Below are positions 1 through 7,013 of a stretch of DNA of 9,564 nucleotides, piece after piece (positions within the stretch are counted from its first letter, which is position 1; each line of letters starts with the position of its first letter). Source of the stretch: JAABSQ01 sp041642315 (lineage in GTDB: Bacteria > Desulfobacterota > Desulfobacteria > Desulfobacterales > Desulfococcaceae); contig JBEPWQ010000136.1 in assembly GCA_041642315.1 (NCBI GenBank), forward strand, positions 1 to 9,564. The letters are read 5' to 3'. The notes beneath the pieces were generated by a model, which did no database searches, had not been told where the DNA came from, and worked only from the letters and a program-made list of their open reading frames with translations. A program made the translations under genes and the position numbers.

Positions 1-98
1 AATAATCATACGCTCCGGTTCCCGGGGGCAATACATGCTTTTTAGGATTATGGCTTTGGATTTCCTTTATTTTTGATCAGAAGCGTTGCCGATGGAAG

Positions 99-129
99 CA
101 AAGAGGCAGGACTGCGGCCTGCCCCTTCG
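99..129 (-). terminator. Probable terminator hairpin downstream of lpdA
   Basis: The arms 99-110 and 118-129 can pair over 12 bp around a 7-nt loop (111-117). Two of the pairs are G-U wobbles that form only in the minus-strand RNA; in plus-strand RNA the same positions are A-C mismatches. That asymmetry supports a hairpin belonging to the minus-strand transcript. It begins 13 nt beyond the lpdA stop. The U-rich part (CUUUG) lies inside the 3' arm, and the bases that follow are mixed (CTTCC) rather than a clean U run, so termination may be imperfect. The rest of the left end (1-98) shows no gene. Confidence 0.5.
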
Positions 130-142
130 GGATGGACGAAAT

Positions 143-1555
143 TTAGGACGTGTAGATGGAGCACTGCCGGGCGGTCTGGGCCGCCTCCATGAGGGCTTCG
201 GAAAAGGTCGGGTGGCCGTGCATGGTGCGGGCGATGTCTTCGGACGAGGCGCCGAATTCGATGGCCAACACGCACTCGGCGATCATGTCCGCGGCCCGGG
301 GGCCGAAGATGTGTACCCCGAGAATTCGGTCGGTATGGGAATGGCAGATGAGCTTGACGAATCCGTCGGTTTGGCCCATGCAGCGGGCCCGTCCGGCCCC
401 CGAGAAGGGGTAGGTTCCCACGCAGTAGGGGATCTCCAGGTCCTTCACCTGCTCTTCGGTCATGCCCACCGCGGCCACTTCGGGCCAGGTGTAAATCACA
501 CCGGGAATGGCGTCGTAATTGACCTCGCCGGGTTTTCCGGCCATGTTTTCCACGGCGGCCACCCCTTCGGAGGAGGCCTTGTGGGCCAGCGCCGGACCGG
601 CGATGAGATCGCCGATGGCGTACACATTCGGGACGGAGGTTCGGTAAGCGGCGTCCACCGCCACATGCCCGGTTCGAGGGTCGGTCTCCACCCCGATCTC
701 CTCCAGGTTCAGATCCCGGGTCAGGGGTTTTCGGCCCACCGCCACCAGGAGACGGTCGAATGTGAGGGTGGATGCCTCGCCTTCCCGGTCCACAGTCACC
801 TGGATCTTGTTGTTGGCCGTTTTGGCGCCGGTGACTTTTGTCTTCAGCATGAATTCGATCCCCTGGCGCTTTAAAATCCGCTCCAGGCCGCGGATGATCT
901 GGCTGTCCATGGCGGAGGCGATTGTCGGGAGCATTTCAATCACCGTTACCTTGGCACCCAGCCGCCGCCAGACCGACCCCAGTTCCAGCCCGATATAGCC
1001 CCCGCCCACGATCCCCAGGTGCCTGGGGACCTTTTCCAGGGCCAGGGCCTCGGTGGAGGTGATGATCCGTTCGCCGTCGAAATCGAGCCCGGGCACGGCC
1101 ACCGGTTCGCTGCCGGTGGCCAGCAGGATGTTCTTGGCGCTGAGGGTCTTTTCCTTTCCACCCCCGTTTGTGACGGTGACCCGGTCGGCGGCGGCCAGGC
1201 GGGCGGTGCCCTGATGGATGTCGATCTTGTTTCCTTCCAGCAGTTTTCGCACCTGGTCGGTCAGGTCTTTCACCACCTGGTCCTTTCGGGCCATCATGGC
1301 GGCCAGATCCAAAGACAATTTGCCGGTTTTGATGCCGTGCTCCGCGAACTTTTCTTTGGCCTGTTCATAGTGCTCGCTGGAGTCGAGCAGGGCCTTGCTG
1401 GGGATGCACCCGACATTGAGGCAGACCCCGCCCAGGCGGGGCTCCTTTTCGATGCAGGCGGTCTTAATGCCGAGTTGGGCCGCCCGGGCCGCGGCCACAT
1501 ACCCGCCGGGTCCGGAGCCGATGACGATCAGATCGTAGGTGTAGCTTGCTGCCAT
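143..1555 (-). CDS. lpdA: Dihydrolipoamide dehydrogenase (E3)
   Basis: A 470-residue flavoprotein, the usual length for the family. It reoxidises the dihydrolipoyl group of E2 and passes electrons through FAD to NAD+ in the cytoplasm. Visible motifs: the N-terminal FAD Rossmann motif VIGSGPGG (11-18); the redox-active disulfide GGVCLNVGCIPSK with Cys45 and Cys50; the second Rossmann motif GIVGGGYIGLELG (181-193) for NAD; the FAD-binding YAIGD (312-316); and the C-terminal dimer-interface catalytic motif HGHPTFSE with His448 and Glu453. No key residue is missing. The start at 1555 is chosen because GGGAGG lies 5 nt upstream and the homologous N-terminus begins here; the open frame continues to 1720 but through a palindromic repeat. 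As last gene after odhA and odhB it is most likely the E3 of this complex, though such E3s are often shared with pyruvate dehydrogenase or glycine cleavage. Confidence 0.97.
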   Translation of the reverse strand: MAASYTYDLIVIGSGPGGYVAAARAAQLGIKTACIEKEPRLGGVCLNVGCIPSKALLDSSEHYEQAKEKFAEHGIKTGKLSLDLAAMMARKDQVVKDLTDQVRKLLEGNKIDIHQGTARLAAADRVTVTNGGGKEKTLSAKNILLATGSEPVAVPGLDFDGERIITSTEALALEKVPRHLGIVGGGYIGLELGSVWRRLGAKVTVIEMLPTIASAMDSQIIRGLERILKRQGIEFMLKTKVTGAKTANNKIQVTVDREGEASTLTFDRLLVAVGRKPLTRDLNLEEIGVETDPRTGHVAVDAAYRTSVPNVYAIGDLIAGPALAHKASSEGVAAVENMAGKPGEVNYDAIPGVIYTWPEVAAVGMTEEQVKDLEIPYCVGTYPFSGAGRARCMGQTDGFVKLICHSHTDRILGVHIFGPRAADMIAECVLAIEFGASSEDIARTMHGHPTFSEALMEAAQTARQCSIYTS

Positions 1556-1560
1556 TGAAA

Positions 1561-1566
1561 CCTCCC
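1561..1566 (-). promoter_or_regulatory. Ribosome binding site of lpdA
   Basis: GGGAGG in minus orientation, 5 nt before the ATG at 1555. It decides the start over the upstream in-frame codons, which would add 55 residues unlike any E3. Confidence 0.85.
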
Positions 1567-1620
1567 TCATTGGACGATAATTTAGGCCTTGATTATCTTT
1601 TAAGCCAAACCTGAGTGAAC

Positions 1621-1705
1621 GCCACCCCGGGATCTTTTCCCGGGCCGGGAAGCTGTTTGAGCGACAGCGAGTTCTTGCCGGAGCGGGAAAAGATCCCGGG
1701 GTGGC
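1621..1705. repeat. Long palindromic element in the odhB-lpdA gap
   Basis: Perfect 22-bp inverted arms at 1621-1642 and 1684-1705 (left arm begins GCCACCCCGGGATC) enclose 41 bp. Inside, further short pairings stack in register: CCGG 1645-1648 with 1678-1681, GAA 1649-1651 with TTC 1672-1674, and GCTGT 1652-1656 with ACAGC 1664-1668. The whole 85 bp can therefore fold into one long imperfect hairpin with a 7-nt tip. There is no U run after it on the minus strand, so it is not a typical intrinsic terminator. No flanking direct repeat is evident. It lies 65 bp upstream of lpdA and 70 bp after odhB. It may be a dispersed REP/MITE-type element, or a structure that processes or stabilises the odhAB message; the sequence alone does not decide. 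The rest of the 1556-1775 gap holds a weak -10-like GATAAT (minus, 1592-1597) with no convincing -35, and no gene. Confidence 0.9.
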
Positions 1706-1731
1706 CGAAACGGTGATCAAAGCCGTAACTT

Positions 1732-1743
1732 ACATGCGCATGT
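1732..1743. repeat. 12-bp perfect palindrome ACATGCGCATGT
   Basis: A self-complementary 12-mer between the odhB stop and the long palindromic element. It could be an operator half-site pair, or chance. No promoter can be assigned next to it with confidence. Confidence 0.5.
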
Positions 1744-1775
1744 GAATAGGCCGGAATGGGAATGGGTCGTCCCGG

Positions 1776-3137
1776 TCAGACGGTGATCAGCATCCGCTCG
1801 GGGTTTTCCACGAACTCCTTGATCCGGCGCAGAAAGGTGACCGCCTCCCGGCCGTCCACAATGCGGTGGTCATAGCTCAGGGCCACATACATCATGGGCC
1901 GAATCACGATTTCGTCATCCACCACCACCGGCCGTTTTTCGATCCGGTGCATTCCCAGAATCCCGCTCTGGGGGGTGTTGAGAATCGGGGTGCTGAGCAT
2001 GGAGCCGAAGACCCCGCCGTTGGTGATGGTAAAGGTGCCGCCCTCGAGATCCGAGAGTTCCAGGCGGTTGTCTTTGATCTTTTTGATATAATCGATGATC
2101 GCCTTTTCGATGTCGGCGAAGCCGAGCCGTTCGGCATGGCGGATCACCGGCACCACCAGCCCCCGGGGCGACCCGACCGCGATGCCGATGTGGTAGTAGT
2201 CATGGTAGACGATCTCGTCCCCCTCGATAAAGGCGTTGATCTCGGGGAATTCCTTGAGCGCCTCGACCCCCGCCTTGATAAAAAAGGACATAAAGCCCAG
2301 TGACACCTCGTGCTTTTTCTGAAAGGCCTCCTTGTACCGGGAGCGCATCTCCATGGACCGGCTCATGTCGATGTCGTTGAAGGTGGTGAGCATGGCGGTG
2401 GACTGCTTGGCTCCCACCAGGCGGGCCGCGATCCGTTTTCGAATGGGGCTCATGGCCTTGCGCCGGGTGCCCGATTCCGGCTCCGCGGGGGACGGAGGAA
2501 CGACCGGGGCCGCCTTTTCGGTCTTTTCAGGCCGCATCGGTTCGGGTGTGGGGGCCTCTTCAGGGGCCCTTCTGGATTCCAGGTAGCGGACCACATCCCC
2601 TTTGGTGATTCGGCCGGCCGGGCCGGTGCCGGTGAGCCGGGCGGTATCGATGTCGTACTCCGCCACCATCCGCCGCACCGAGGGTGCCAGGTCGGCGGAT
2701 TCCCGGGCCGGTTCTGGGGCCGGCTTTTTTTCGGCCGGTGGCGGCTTTGCTGCCGGTTTCTCTTCGCCCGCCGGTTCGGCCGCGGGAGCGGGCTCGGTCT
2801 TTTTCGCCGCCGCTTCTTTCTCCGCCGCTTTCGAAGGCGCGGTTTCTTTTGCCTCGGCCGCCTCCGGAGCCGGTTTTTCAGGCGCTTGGGCTTCCGTTCC
2901 GGTTTCGGTTTCGATCATCCCCACCACGGTGCCGATGGCCACGGTTTCACCTTCTTCTACCTGGATCCGCAGAATCCCGTCGGCTTCGGCGTTGACCTCC
3001 AGGGTGATTTTGTCGGTTTCGAGCACGAAAATGGGCTCATCCCGCTTGACCGTGTCGCCGTCTTCTTTGAACCACTCGGCCAGAATCGCCTCCTGAACCG
3101 ATTCGCCCACGCTGGGCACTTTGATTTCGATTGCCAT
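1776..3137 (-). CDS. odhB: 2-oxoglutarate dehydrogenase E2, dihydrolipoyl succinyltransferase
   Basis: A 453-residue core subunit (sucB in E. coli naming) that accepts the succinyl group from E1 on a swinging lipoyl arm and transfers it to CoA. Domains in order: one lipoyl domain (about 1-77) with the lipoylation site ETDK, Lys43; a charged Ala/Pro/Glu/Lys linker (about 81-148); the peripheral-subunit-binding domain (about 149-187, LAPSVRRMVAEYDID) that docks E3 or E1; a second linker; and the catalytic acyltransferase domain (about 225-453). The catalytic motif SYDHRIVDG carries His424 and Asp428. The segments VSLGFMSFFIKA and FTITNGGVFGSMLSTP are typical of succinyl rather than acetyl transferases, in agreement with the adjacent odhA. 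The ATG at 3137 has AAGGAG (3148-3153) 10 nt upstream. It lies 77 bp after odhA, in the same transcript. Confidence 0.97.
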   Translation of the reverse strand: MAIEIKVPSVGESVQEAILAEWFKEDGDTVKRDEPIFVLETDKITLEVNAEADGILRIQVEEGETVAIGTVVGMIETETGTEAQAPEKPAPEAAEAKETAPSKAAEKEAAAKKTEPAPAAEPAGEEKPAAKPPPAEKKPAPEPARESADLAPSVRRMVAEYDIDTARLTGTGPAGRITKGDVVRYLESRRAPEEAPTPEPMRPEKTEKAAPVVPPSPAEPESGTRRKAMSPIRKRIAARLVGAKQSTAMLTTFNDIDMSRSMEMRSRYKEAFQKKHEVSLGFMSFFIKAGVEALKEFPEINAFIEGDEIVYHDYYHIGIAVGSPRGLVVPVIRHAERLGFADIEKAIIDYIKKIKDNRLELSDLEGGTFTITNGGVFGSMLSTPILNTPQSGILGMHRIEKRPVVVDDEIVIRPMMYVALSYDHRIVDGREAVTFLRRIKEFVENPERMLITV

Positions 3138-3214
3138 GGATGGTTCGCTCCTTATGCTTCGAATGGATTCACTGCTGTAGAACCTGAATCAGTCAATTTT
3201 TCGGAATGACGCGA

Positions 3215-6037
3215 TTATCCGGTGGTTACACCGGATTCCTGACCGATGGCCTCGTCCGGAATGGCGCCCTGCTGCTGCCTATAGATATTGGCAAAGCCGG
3301 TGGCGGGGCTGGCAGACGGCCTGCGACCCACATAGGTCGGTTCCTTTCCGATCATCTCCGTCAGCCGCGGCCGCATAAAGGTCCAGGGCCCCATGTTTTC
3401 GGGTTCTTCCTGGACCCAGTACCATTCCTCCGTTTCCCGGTATTTTTCAATGATGCGCGCCAGCGTTTCTCCGGGAAAGGGATAGAGCTGTTCGACCCGT
3501 ACGATGATGATCGAGGACTTGAGGGTGTCCCGGCGCTGGAGGAGTTGATAGAAGATCTTGCCGCTGCAGAAGACGACCCGGCGGGGTTTTTCGATTTCGG
3601 CGCCGTCGTCCAGGACCGGTTGAAAGCTTCCGACGGTCAGGTCGGTCAGTTTGGACACCCCCTGAGGATGGCGAAGCAGGCTCTTGGGCGCCATGACGAC
3701 GAGCGGTTTGCGGTACCGGCTCAGGACCTGCCGCCGCAGCAGGTGAAAATACTGGGCCGGGGTGGTCATGTTGCAGACCTGCAGGTTGTCGTCGGCGCAC
3801 AGTTGCAAAAAGCGCTCCAGACGGGCGCTGGAATGCTCGGGACCGAGCCCCTCCCAGCCATGGGGCAGAAGCAGGACCAGTCCGCTCATCCGCTGCCATT
3901 TGGTCTCTCCCGCCGCGATGTACAGATCGATGACCGACTGGGCGTTGTTGCAGAAGTCGCCGAACTGGGCCTCCCAGATGGTCAGCCCCTCGGGTCTGAC
4001 CAGGGAATACCCGTACTCGAATCCCAGCACCCCCGTCTCCGACAGGGGGCTGTTCAGAACGCAAAATCCGCCTCCGTCTTTGGAAACCGTTTGCAGGGGC
4101 ACATATTCGTCGCCGGTTTTGGTGTTCATCAGCACGCTGTGGCGCTGGCTGAAGGTGCCCCGGGCGCTGTCCTGGCCGCTGAGCCGAACGAAATAGCCGT
4201 CGTTCACCAGGGTGCCGAAGGCCAGGGCCTCGGCATTGGCCCAGTCGATGCCCTCGCCTTTGTCCACCGCTTCCTGCCGGGCCTTTAACAGCCGTTTGAT
4301 TTTGGTGTGGGGCTTGAATCCCTTGGGAAACGCAGTGAGCTTGCGCGACAGGTCGATCAGTTTTTCGGCATCCACGCCGGTCTCGATGAGTCCATAGGCG
4401 TAGCCGGTTTCATAGTCTTTCCAGTTTTCATAGAACTGCACTCTGGGAAAGGACCGGGGATTGTCCTGGGCCGCCTGAAAGGCATCATCCAGACACTGGT
4501 TCACGTCGGATTCGATCTTTTCGATCTCTTCCTCGGTGATATCCCGGTTGTCGATCAGTTTTTCGCCGTAAGTCTTATAGATCGGCGGCCGCTTCTTGAT
4601 TCGCTCATACATCAGCGGCTGGGTGAAATAGGGTTCATCTCCCTCGTTGTGTCCGTAGCGCCGGTAGCAGATCAGATCGATGACCACATCCTTGCCGAAG
4701 GTTTTGCGGTAGTCATAGGCCAGCTTGATAATGTGGACCACCGCCTCGGGGTTTTCCCCGTGAACGTGGAAAATGGGTACCATCAGCAGCTTTGCCACAT
4801 CGGTGGAGTACCGGGTGGATCTGGCATGTTCGGGCAGGGTTGTGTATCCGATCTGGTTATTGATGATAATGTGGACGGTGCCGTGTGTGCCGTAGCCTTC
4901 CAACTGAGAGAGCTGAAGGGTTTCCATTACCACGCCCTGGCCGGCGAAGGCCGCGTCTCCGTGGATCAGCAGCGGCAGCACCTGGCTGCGGTTTTCACCA
5001 TTGCGGATGTCCTGACGGGCGTAGGCGACCCCTTCGGCCACCGGGTCCACCGATTCGAGATGGCTCGGGTTGTTGACCAGAAAGACCCGCAGCTCCCGGC
5101 TGTTGGCCAGTTTGATATCGGTGAGATACCCGTTGTGGTACTTGACGTCCCCGGAACCGACCAGGCTTTCCGGATCATAGGTGTTGGCGAACTCCCGAAA
5201 GATCTCCTCGTAGGATTTGAACAGAATGTTGCTCTGGACATTGAGCCTTCCCCGGTGGGCCATGCCCAGGACCACCTCCCGGCACCCGTTGGCCGATGCA
5301 TGAAGCAGGAGGGTGTCGAGCATCGGAATCAGGGATTCCCCCCCTTCCAGCGAAAACCGGGTCTGGCCCATGTATTTCTTGTTCAGATAGGTTTCGAAAA
5401 GGGTCGCCTGGGAGAGTTTGTGAAAAATCCGCACCCGCTCCTCCGGTTTCAACTCCGGCCGGTTGCGCACCGGCTCCATCCGGTCCTGAAGCCACCGCCG
5501 CTCCTGGGGGTCCTGAAGGTGCATGTATTCCACGCCGACGGCCCGACAATAGGTCTCCCGAAGAAAGGCGATGATCTCTTTGAGCGGTGCGCTGCGGGTT
5601 TGGGACAGCCGGCGGGTGTAAAACTCGGTCTCCAGGTCTTCGGATGAGAGATGGAAGGCGGAAAGGTCCAGAAGCGGATGGGAAGTGGGGCAGGCCGCCA
5701 GGGGATCGAGGCAGGCCAGCAGGTGGCCGATGTCCCGGTACCGGTACTTGAGCGCCTCCACCCGCGACTGCTGCAGGACCCGGTCGAGGGTGCAGGCGTC
5801 TTCCGGAATCGCCTCGCCGGGGGCGGGTTCGGGCATGGCTTCGGTGGACGGGGCCTTTTCACGGCCGGGCTCCGCTTCCGTCCTTGCAGGCGGCCTCCCA
5901 GTTATTCCCTCCTGATCGGCTCCCTCGAATTCTTTCAGAAATATCCGCCATTCCTCGGATACGGAGTCGGGATTTTCAATCCATCTTTGGTATTGCTGCT
6001 CGATATAGTCGAGGTTCAGTGCTTCGGGTATGGTCAT
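3215..6037 (-). CDS. odhA: 2-oxoglutarate dehydrogenase E1 component
   Basis: A 940-residue thiamine-diphosphate-dependent decarboxylase (sucA in E. coli naming), close to the usual length of about 930. It decarboxylates 2-oxoglutarate and succinylates the lipoyl arm of E2. The N-terminus (LNLDYIEQQYQRWIENP, 7-23) is the short helical E2-contact segment, followed by a Pro/Glu/Ala-rich, probably disordered stretch (about 40-80). The dehydrogenase core shows GMAHRGRLNV (His261), GSGDVKYHNG (His301), NPSHLES (His326) and the ThDP/Mg motif from GDAAFAGQG (360-368) to NNQIGYTT (393-400). The transketolase-like pyrimidine domain has IWEAQFGDFCNNAQ (687-700), and the C-terminal domain ends with GRRPSASPATG. 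No key residue appears lost. The start at 6037 has AAGGAA 7 nt upstream; ATGs at 6067 and 6064, overlapping the hydrolase stop, lack a Shine-Dalgarno sequence and precede the family's usual N-terminus. There is no extra N-terminal acyltransferase domain of the actinobacterial type. Confidence 0.97.
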   Translation of the reverse strand: MTIPEALNLDYIEQQYQRWIENPDSVSEEWRIFLKEFEGADQEGITGRPPARTEAEPGREKAPSTEAMPEPAPGEAIPEDACTLDRVLQQSRVEALKYRYRDIGHLLACLDPLAACPTSHPLLDLSAFHLSSEDLETEFYTRRLSQTRSAPLKEIIAFLRETYCRAVGVEYMHLQDPQERRWLQDRMEPVRNRPELKPEERVRIFHKLSQATLFETYLNKKYMGQTRFSLEGGESLIPMLDTLLLHASANGCREVVLGMAHRGRLNVQSNILFKSYEEIFREFANTYDPESLVGSGDVKYHNGYLTDIKLANSRELRVFLVNNPSHLESVDPVAEGVAYARQDIRNGENRSQVLPLLIHGDAAFAGQGVVMETLQLSQLEGYGTHGTVHIIINNQIGYTTLPEHARSTRYSTDVAKLLMVPIFHVHGENPEAVVHIIKLAYDYRKTFGKDVVIDLICYRRYGHNEGDEPYFTQPLMYERIKKRPPIYKTYGEKLIDNRDITEEEIEKIESDVNQCLDDAFQAAQDNPRSFPRVQFYENWKDYETGYAYGLIETGVDAEKLIDLSRKLTAFPKGFKPHTKIKRLLKARQEAVDKGEGIDWANAEALAFGTLVNDGYFVRLSGQDSARGTFSQRHSVLMNTKTGDEYVPLQTVSKDGGGFCVLNSPLSETGVLGFEYGYSLVRPEGLTIWEAQFGDFCNNAQSVIDLYIAAGETKWQRMSGLVLLLPHGWEGLGPEHSSARLERFLQLCADDNLQVCNMTTPAQYFHLLRRQVLSRYRKPLVVMAPKSLLRHPQGVSKLTDLTVGSFQPVLDDGAEIEKPRRVVFCSGKIFYQLLQRRDTLKSSIIIVRVEQLYPFPGETLARIIEKYRETEEWYWVQEEPENMGPWTFMRPRLTEMIGKEPTYVGRRPSASPATGFANIYRQQQGAIPDEAIGQESGVTTG
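3217..3236 (-). other. Hairpin across the odhA stop codon
   Basis: Perfect 8-bp arms (3217-3224 and 3229-3236, ATCCGGTG with CACCGGAT) around a 4-nt loop. The structure includes the last six sense codons of odhA and reaches into its TAA (3215-3217). No U run follows, so a full terminator is unlikely. It could affect ribosome release, message stability or the E1:E2 ratio; this is inference. Confidence 0.6.
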
Positions 6038-6044
6038 ATGTTTT

Positions 6045-6050
6045 TTCCTT
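6045..6050 (-). promoter_or_regulatory. Ribosome binding site of odhA
   Basis: AAGGAA in minus orientation, 7 nt before the ATG at 6037. It supports that start over the in-frame ATGs at 6067 and 6064. Confidence 0.75.
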
Positions 6051-6063
6051 ACTTCTGCTTTCA

Positions 6064-6849
6064 TCATTCCGGAACAGCTTCGAAACGGTTCCTGAACCAT
6101 TCCGCGACCGTCTCGGCGATATGCCGCCGATGCGCGGGGTCACTGAACATGTGGTCGGCTCCGGAGACGATCTCCAGGTCGACATTCGGGTTCAGAGACC
6201 GGGCCTCTCTGGCGTTTTCCACCGATATGATCTCGTCCTGATCCCCGTGGACGATCAGCAGGGGCGGGTCGAAGCGGCGGACGGTTTCCCGAAGATCATA
6301 TTTTTGAAGGTCGGTGAAAAAGGTCTCCTTCAGCTCCAGATCCCGCCCGCGGCTTTCGAAATGAAGGCGTCCGGTTCGCCGGAGTTCTTCCATCTTTTCT
6401 TTGCCGAAGAAAGGAGCCGATTCCTTGCCGGCCATTCTTCCGCCCAAGGCGCACACCCCCGAAACATCCTTCAGCCGCGCACCGGCCAGTACCGCCACGG
6501 CCGCGCCCATGCTGTGGCCGGCCAGACCGAATCGGGTATACCCCTGCTCGGCGAAAAACCGGGCCGCACGTTCCATTTCATCGGTATGTTTGGAATAGGA
6601 GGTGTTGGAAAAATCGCCCTCGCTCTGGCCGTTGCCGGAAAAATCGAAACGAAGCGCGGCCATTCCCGTTTTTGCCAATACCGTGCTGATTTCCCGGATG
6701 ATGGAAATATGGCGGGAGCAGGTAAAGCAGTGGCCCAGGACCACCCCGCAATGAGTCGATTCGTCGGGCATGTGCAGGGTGCCTGCGATCTTTTCTCCCG
6801 CTTCATTAAAGAAGTGAACCGAACGGGTGTTGTTTTTGGAAGTGTTCAT
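6064..6849 (-). CDS. Alpha/beta hydrolase, standalone, heading the odh operon
   Basis: A 261-residue alpha/beta-hydrolase-fold protein, probably cytoplasmic: no signal peptide or membrane segment is visible. The catalytic triad can be placed: nucleophile elbow GHSMG with Ser113, acid Asp205 in HGDQDE, and His233 in GADHMFSD. An oxyanion-loop region LGHCFTCSRH (39-47) and the strand FDFSGNGQSEGDF (68-80) resemble the hydrolase half of the fused alpha/beta-hydrolase/OsmC proteins, but here no OsmC domain follows. The substrate is unknown; a carboxyl ester or thioester is possible. GGAG lies 4 nt before the ATG. Its TGA overlaps the ATGs at 6067 and 6064, and odhA starts 26 bp further on, so it is very probably cotranscribed with odhA. 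A role connected with the complex, for example clearing an acyl thioester by-product, is speculation. Confidence 0.88.
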   Translation of the reverse strand: MNTSKNNTRSVHFFNEAGEKIAGTLHMPDESTHCGVVLGHCFTCSRHISIIREISTVLAKTGMAALRFDFSGNGQSEGDFSNTSYSKHTDEMERAARFFAEQGYTRFGLAGHSMGAAVAVLAGARLKDVSGVCALGGRMAGKESAPFFGKEKMEELRRTGRLHFESRGRDLELKETFFTDLQKYDLRETVRRFDPPLLIVHGDQDEIISVENAREARSLNPNVDLEIVSGADHMFSDPAHRRHIAETVAEWFRNRFEAVPE

Positions 6850-6914
6850 GAAACTCCGGTATCGATGTGAATCGCCGTCGGCGCCAGCAGGTCGCTTCAG
6901 TATTGTTGAAATGG

Positions 6915-6928
6915 GCCTATATACAGGC
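6915..6928. promoter_or_regulatory. Imperfect dyad over the predicted transcription start
   Basis: Minus strand GCCTGTATATAGGC: arms GCCT and AGGC around a TATA core, with one mismatched pair. It touches the -10 hexamer and covers the expected start of transcription near 6921, where a repressor site would be effective. It is short, so chance is a fair alternative. Confidence 0.3.
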
Positions 6929-6956
6929 TTTTAATGAAATGGGGAGAGTGTGTCAA
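6928..6956 (-). promoter_or_regulatory. Sigma70-type promoter for hydrolase-odhAB-lpdA
   Basis: A perfect -35 hexamer TTGACA (minus, 6956-6951), a 17-bp spacer and a partial -10 TAAAAG (6933-6928). Predicted transcription starts near 6921, giving a leader of about 72 nt before the hydrolase ATG at 6849. It is the best promoter match seen in the gaps I examined, and it sits just where the antiporter cluster ends. Confidence 0.55.
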
Positions 6957-6985
6957 TAAAGGATTTCCCGCATATTCCGAATACA

Positions 6986-7005
6986 TCCCCCTTTGGAATG
7001 GGGGA
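6986..7005 (-). terminator. Weak terminator-like hairpin after the antiporter gene
   Basis: Arms TCCCCC and GGGGGA (6986-6991 and 7000-7005) give a 6-bp stem with an 8-nt loop, starting 8 nt beyond the stop codon of the antiporter subunit. No U run follows. An 11-bp near-palindrome, TATTCCGAATA (6973-6983), lies next to it. Termination may be incomplete. Confidence 0.3.
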
Positions 7006-7013
7006 CGAGAGGG

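Noticed and set aside
1592..1597. GATAAT as -10 box of a separate lpdA promoter
   Set aside because: No convincing -35 hexamer lies at 16-18 bp, so I do not call a promoter.
1556..1720. 55-residue N-terminal extension of the lpdA frame
   Set aside because: It translates the palindromic element, matches no E3 N-terminus, and a strong ribosome binding site precedes the ATG at 1555.
2700..2900. Low-complexity, repeat-like stretch within odhB
   Set aside because: It encodes the Ala/Pro/Glu/Lys linker between the lipoyl and subunit-binding domains, a normal feature of E2 proteins, not a separate repeat element.
4307..5647. Long plus-strand open frame (446 codons) opposite odhA
   Set aside because: It is fully antisense to a strongly conserved gene, has no recognisable domain, and such frames are expected in GC-rich DNA. 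The same holds for plus frames at 2310-3209, 3206-4288, 86-874, 5884-6870 and 8106-8915.
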